Part shown: in pieces, positions 61,064 to 64,000 of the stretch | How the letters are laid out: every line of letters begins with the position of its first letter | How positions within the stretch are numbered: position 1 is the stretch's first letter | Source: Calliphora vicina | Lineage: Eukaryota; Arthropoda; Insecta; Diptera; Calliphoridae | Length of the DNA: 64,000 nucleotides | Reading direction: 5' to 3' | Assembly: GCF_958450345.1 (NCBI RefSeq) | Contig: NC_088782.1 | Location: forward strand, 96,793,358-96,857,357 | Notes under the pieces: model-generated | The model's input: the letters and a program-made list of their open reading frames with translations, nothing else | What the model was told of the DNA's origin: nothing | The model's database searches: none | Translations under genes and position numbers: made by a program

Positions 61064-61240
61064 CACATAGAGCGGAAACTCCCCAGTCAAAGACCTAACT
61101 CACTTGTCAAAAACCTAAGTGGTGAGAATGTATTAGTAGAAAAAACTATGTGAAAACAAAAACAACACTCGTATGTGTGATTATTTTGAGTAATTTTTTT
61201 GTTTGAGTTTTTTTCTAGTTTCCGCTCTATGTTTCTCTAT
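61064..61240. mobile_element. CATAGAG MITE, copy D
   Basis: It runs from CACATAGAGCGGAAACTCCC through CTCACTTGTCAAAAACC to TAGTTTCCGCTCTATGTTTC. It is preceded by TTGCAA (61058-61063). Its right tip is interrupted by the palindromic MITE at 61241. Confidence 0.82.
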
Positions 61241-61405
61241 GGGAACTGCTACACGTTCAATATATATTGCGATATTTGGATCGCGATCCATTGTAATGGA
61301 TCACGCAAAATTACGATATTCTGCGATTTGGATCGCGATCCATCAATACTGCATGCTACACGTTCGATAAATATCGCAATATATATTGAACGTGTAACAG
61401 TGTCC
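61241..61405. mobile_element. Palindromic GATCGCGATC MITE, copy 2 (165 bp)
   Basis: Ends are GGGAACTGCTACACGTTCAA and (reversed) GGACACTGTTACACGTTCAA, flanked by TAT at 61238-61240 and 61406-61408. It shares TTTGGATCGCGATCCATTGT with copy 1 at 21921. Confidence 0.88.
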
Positions 61406-61416
61406 TATGATTGCAA

Positions 61417-61603
61417 CCATAGAGAAACAATAAGAGCGGAAACTAGAAAAAACTCAAACCTAAATTTACTCAAAATAATCACACATACGAGTATTGTTTT
61501 TGTTTTCACATAGTTTTACTAAAAAATTCTCACCACTACACTTTTTAGACAACTGAGTTAGGTGTTTGACAGGAGAGTATTCGCTCTATGTATATTTCTT
61601 ATG
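61417..61603. mobile_element. CATAGAG MITE, copy E
   Basis: It begins CCATAGAGAAACAATAAGAG directly after TTGCAA (61411-61416). It contains TACTCAAAATAATCACACAT and TTCTCACCACTACAC, and ends TTCGCTCTATGTATATTTCT. It is head-to-tail with copy D. Confidence 0.82.
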
Positions 61604-63440
61604 AAACAAATGACAGTTCACAAAAAAGTAATATTGAACCGTATGATTATTTTGACGTTCAATTTTCAATAGGCGGCGAGTGTGATATATATTTGTCCAT
61701 CTTTCCAAACCACAACCATTTTGACAATTTCTTTTGTTTGTTTTCTATTGCTAAATAACTGGAAACAGCTGATTCATATCTGTGTAATCTGTGATTGCAA
61801 CTATTTTACATATTTTTATCGCTAAAAAAATGTAGTAGTTCGAAAAAAACATTTGTTACATAAATACTTGAACAGAATGCTTTAATTTGTATTTCATGTT
61901 TTCAAAATAAAATGTCAATTATTTTGGTCTGTTATTGGTTTCAAATTCAAATCAGAATTGTAACAGAGGTGTGTCATATAAATATAATGACCTTGAAACA
62001 CTTGAAACTGTAATTTGTAACTAATTAAGCTGGTTTTGGTTCAATTATTTTTTATTTTTTGTCACATTGTTATGGATCTGTTTTATTATTTAATTTGTTT
62101 TTTGTAATTGTAATAGTAACGATGTAGAAAAATTACACTTTTGGTCTAAACTACAAATAAGCTAAGGTTGATTTCTGTGTTTTTGTTTTGTCTCTATTTA
62201 TAAAAAAGGTTAAAAGTTTAGGTAATTTTTTATAGTAGTACGTGTGAAATTCGATATTTAATATTGTATAGTTTTTGTTTGCCGCTTCTTTTTAAATATG
62301 TTTAATGAAATGCTTGAGTTAACTTATTTATTTGAAAAAAAAAACTCGACATGAGTCACTTTTTCAACAAAACAAAGTTGAAATAAATTAATAAAAAAAC
62401 CATTAAAATGTTTGCATGCTTCCAAGTGACAACATAAAAAATAAATACATTTTTAAAATTAGCATTTGCTAAAAAAATACAACAACGCCGACAAGACAAA
62501 GACAATGAATTTCCGTTAATTAAACATGTTAGTAGGAATTCATTTTTAATTTCCTTGTTAAAAATTGGTTATGCAAATATTCATACGTACTTACACTGGC
62601 AATCGTATTTGCTTTTTAATCACGTTTATTGAACTTGATATACTTATTTATTGTATCATTTTTAATTAAATGGTTGACTTTTTTATTTTATAAAATTGTA
62701 ACCACAATAAACAAAAACATACCGACATATTAATTAACATTTTTTGTTTTTTTTTCATTCTGGTTTATTGAAAACCCTTTGATATGTAGTCTGTCAGTCA
62801 GCAAAACTAAAATGTTGTTACTAACTTTACATACTGACAACTTGGCGTTGAATGTACATTTGATAAAAGTGTGCGAAGTTTACAGCAAGCAACTCATTCC
62901 TCTGACCATATTTTTTTAATTTGTTGTTTTAATTTGTCTGTTCTCTTTTAGTTTTTTTTTTTCATTTAAAATTTATAGTTTTTATGCAAAGTTTTTAATT
63001 GATGCTGTATGTTTTTAGTTTTAATATTTTAAAGTGTTCATTCGTTTGTATTTACACATTTTCTGTGGACTATGAACTGTCATTAAGTCATTGGAATTTG
63101 TTTTCATTGTATGTCATTTTTGCTAGTGTGTGAGCATGAGTGTCTTGTCTGCGGATTGCTGACGTCAAAACTAATAATAATTCTTTGGCCTGATCTTGTT
63201 AATATTGAAATAATAAATTTTTCAATTAAATTGCTTTCTCTAAATGACATTTTATTAGGACAACATTTATTGCAGATACATACTACATATTTGTTTAGAA
63301 TTGAGTTTGAATAAATGATTAATATTTATTTTATTGACATCTAAAGGACTAAAGAATGTTTATTTTAAATTTTAGTAGAGTGTTATTGTTTTACAATTGA
63401 TTTTTAATAGATAAATTATATAGTTTTGCAATGTTTTCGC
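61604..63440. other. Intronic AT-rich sequence, nothing recognised
   Basis: Non-coding up to the terminal satellite; no exon seen. Confidence 0.45.
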
Positions 63441-64000
63441 ATATATTTTCTAAAGAAAATTTTGTATATAACTGAATTCTCCATAAACAATTGTGTGTGT
63501 AACAGAATTTTCTATAGAAAAGTTTGTGTCTAACAGAATTTTCTATAGAAAATTTTGTGTCTAACAGAATTTTCTATAGAAAATTTTGTGTCTAACAGAA
63601 TTTTCTATAGAAAATTTTGTGTCTAACAGAATTTTCTATAGAAAATTTTGTGTCTAACAGAATTTTCTATAGAAAATTTTGTGTCTAACAGAATTTTCTA
63701 TAGAAAATTTTGTGTCTAACAGAATTTTCTATAGAAAATTTTGTGTCTAACAGAATTTTCTATAGAAAATTTTGTGTCTAACAGAATTTTCTATAGAAAA
63801 TTTTGTGTCTAACAGAATTTTCTATAGAAAATTTTGTGTCTAACAGAATTTTCTATAGAAAATTTTGTGTCTAACAGAATTTTCTATAGAAAATTTTGTG
63901 TCTAACAGAATTTTCTATAGAAAATTTTGTGTCTAACAGAATTTTCTATAGAAAATTTTGTGTCTAACAGAATTTTCTATAGAAAATTTTGTGTCTAACA
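63441..64000. repeat. Homogeneous 31 bp tandem array running off the window
   Basis: The unit AATTTTCTATAGAAAATTTT plus GTGTCTAACAG repeats with exact 31 bp spacing. The first two or three units are degenerate; the remaining 15 or so look identical. The central palindrome is AAAATTTTCTATAGAAAATT-like. It is the reverse complement relative of the array at 41243-41770. Confidence 0.97.

Noticed and set aside
63441..64000. Regularly spaced repeats resembling a CRISPR array
   Set aside because: The 31 bp unit repeats without unique spacers, no cas genes exist, and the sequence is from an animal; it is a tandem satellite.

Overview
This window looks like AT-rich euchromatic intron sequence from a higher fly (Diptera, Brachycera, probably a calyptrate such as a blowfly or muscid). 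The evidence is threefold. There are repeated copies of a DINE-1/INE-1-like helentron whose core closely resembles the Drosophila INE-1 core. There are mauritiana-type mariner, hAT and fly LINE remnants. Almost all of the sequence lacks coding capacity. Organism and clade are inferences from repeat content; no species can be named from the sequence alone.

Only two coding segments of a host gene are convincing, both on the minus strand. One exon at 44083-44265 encodes a complete C3HC4 RING finger. The next at 40821-40966 encodes a Ser/Gln-rich linker. They have consensus splice sites, are separated by a 3.1 kb intron, and their phases fit: a codon split G|AT gives Asp. The RING protein is best guessed to be the fly rols/antisocial (TANC family) protein, but that name is from memory and not proven. 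The rest of the window is most simply read as flanking introns of this large gene.

The remainder is transposon relics and simple repeats. 0-9 kb: end of a TIR element, a 219 bp MITE, DINE-1-like copies, a CR1-like LINE fragment and a Transib-like 1.4 kb element with CACAGTG termini. 9-16 kb: LINE RNase H and gag-like relics, a PIF/Harbinger-type MITE, and three head-to-tail CATAGAG MITEs. 16-23 kb: a DINE copy with a tetranucleotide array and 135 bp repeats, a 1.7 kb TIR element carrying a 153 bp repeat array, a CR1 relic and a palindromic MITE. 24-31 kb: LINE RT/RNase H relics, a hAT MITE with a perfect 8 bp target duplication, and two foldback elements. 33-40 kb: a truncated DINE, a 121 bp tandem array, and two LINE C-terminal relics. 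41 kb: a degenerate 31 bp tandem array inside the RING-gene intron. 45-57 kb: a hAT MITE, a nested stack (mariner containing hAT containing a Tc1-like MITE and a second MITE), LINE relics and a Tc1/mariner transposase relic. 58-64 kb: more LINE RNase H fragments, a hAT-like relic, tandem CATAGAG MITEs with a nested palindromic MITE, and a highly homogeneous 31 bp array running off the right edge.

No element has an intact transposase or reverse transcriptase, and no tRNA, rRNA, CRISPR array or bacterial-type operon was seen. The most interesting structures are the MITE dimers/trimers joined by a constant 6 bp spacer, the same 31 bp repeat present in two opposite-orientation arrays of very different age, and the readable four-element nesting history at 49.0-51.7 kb.
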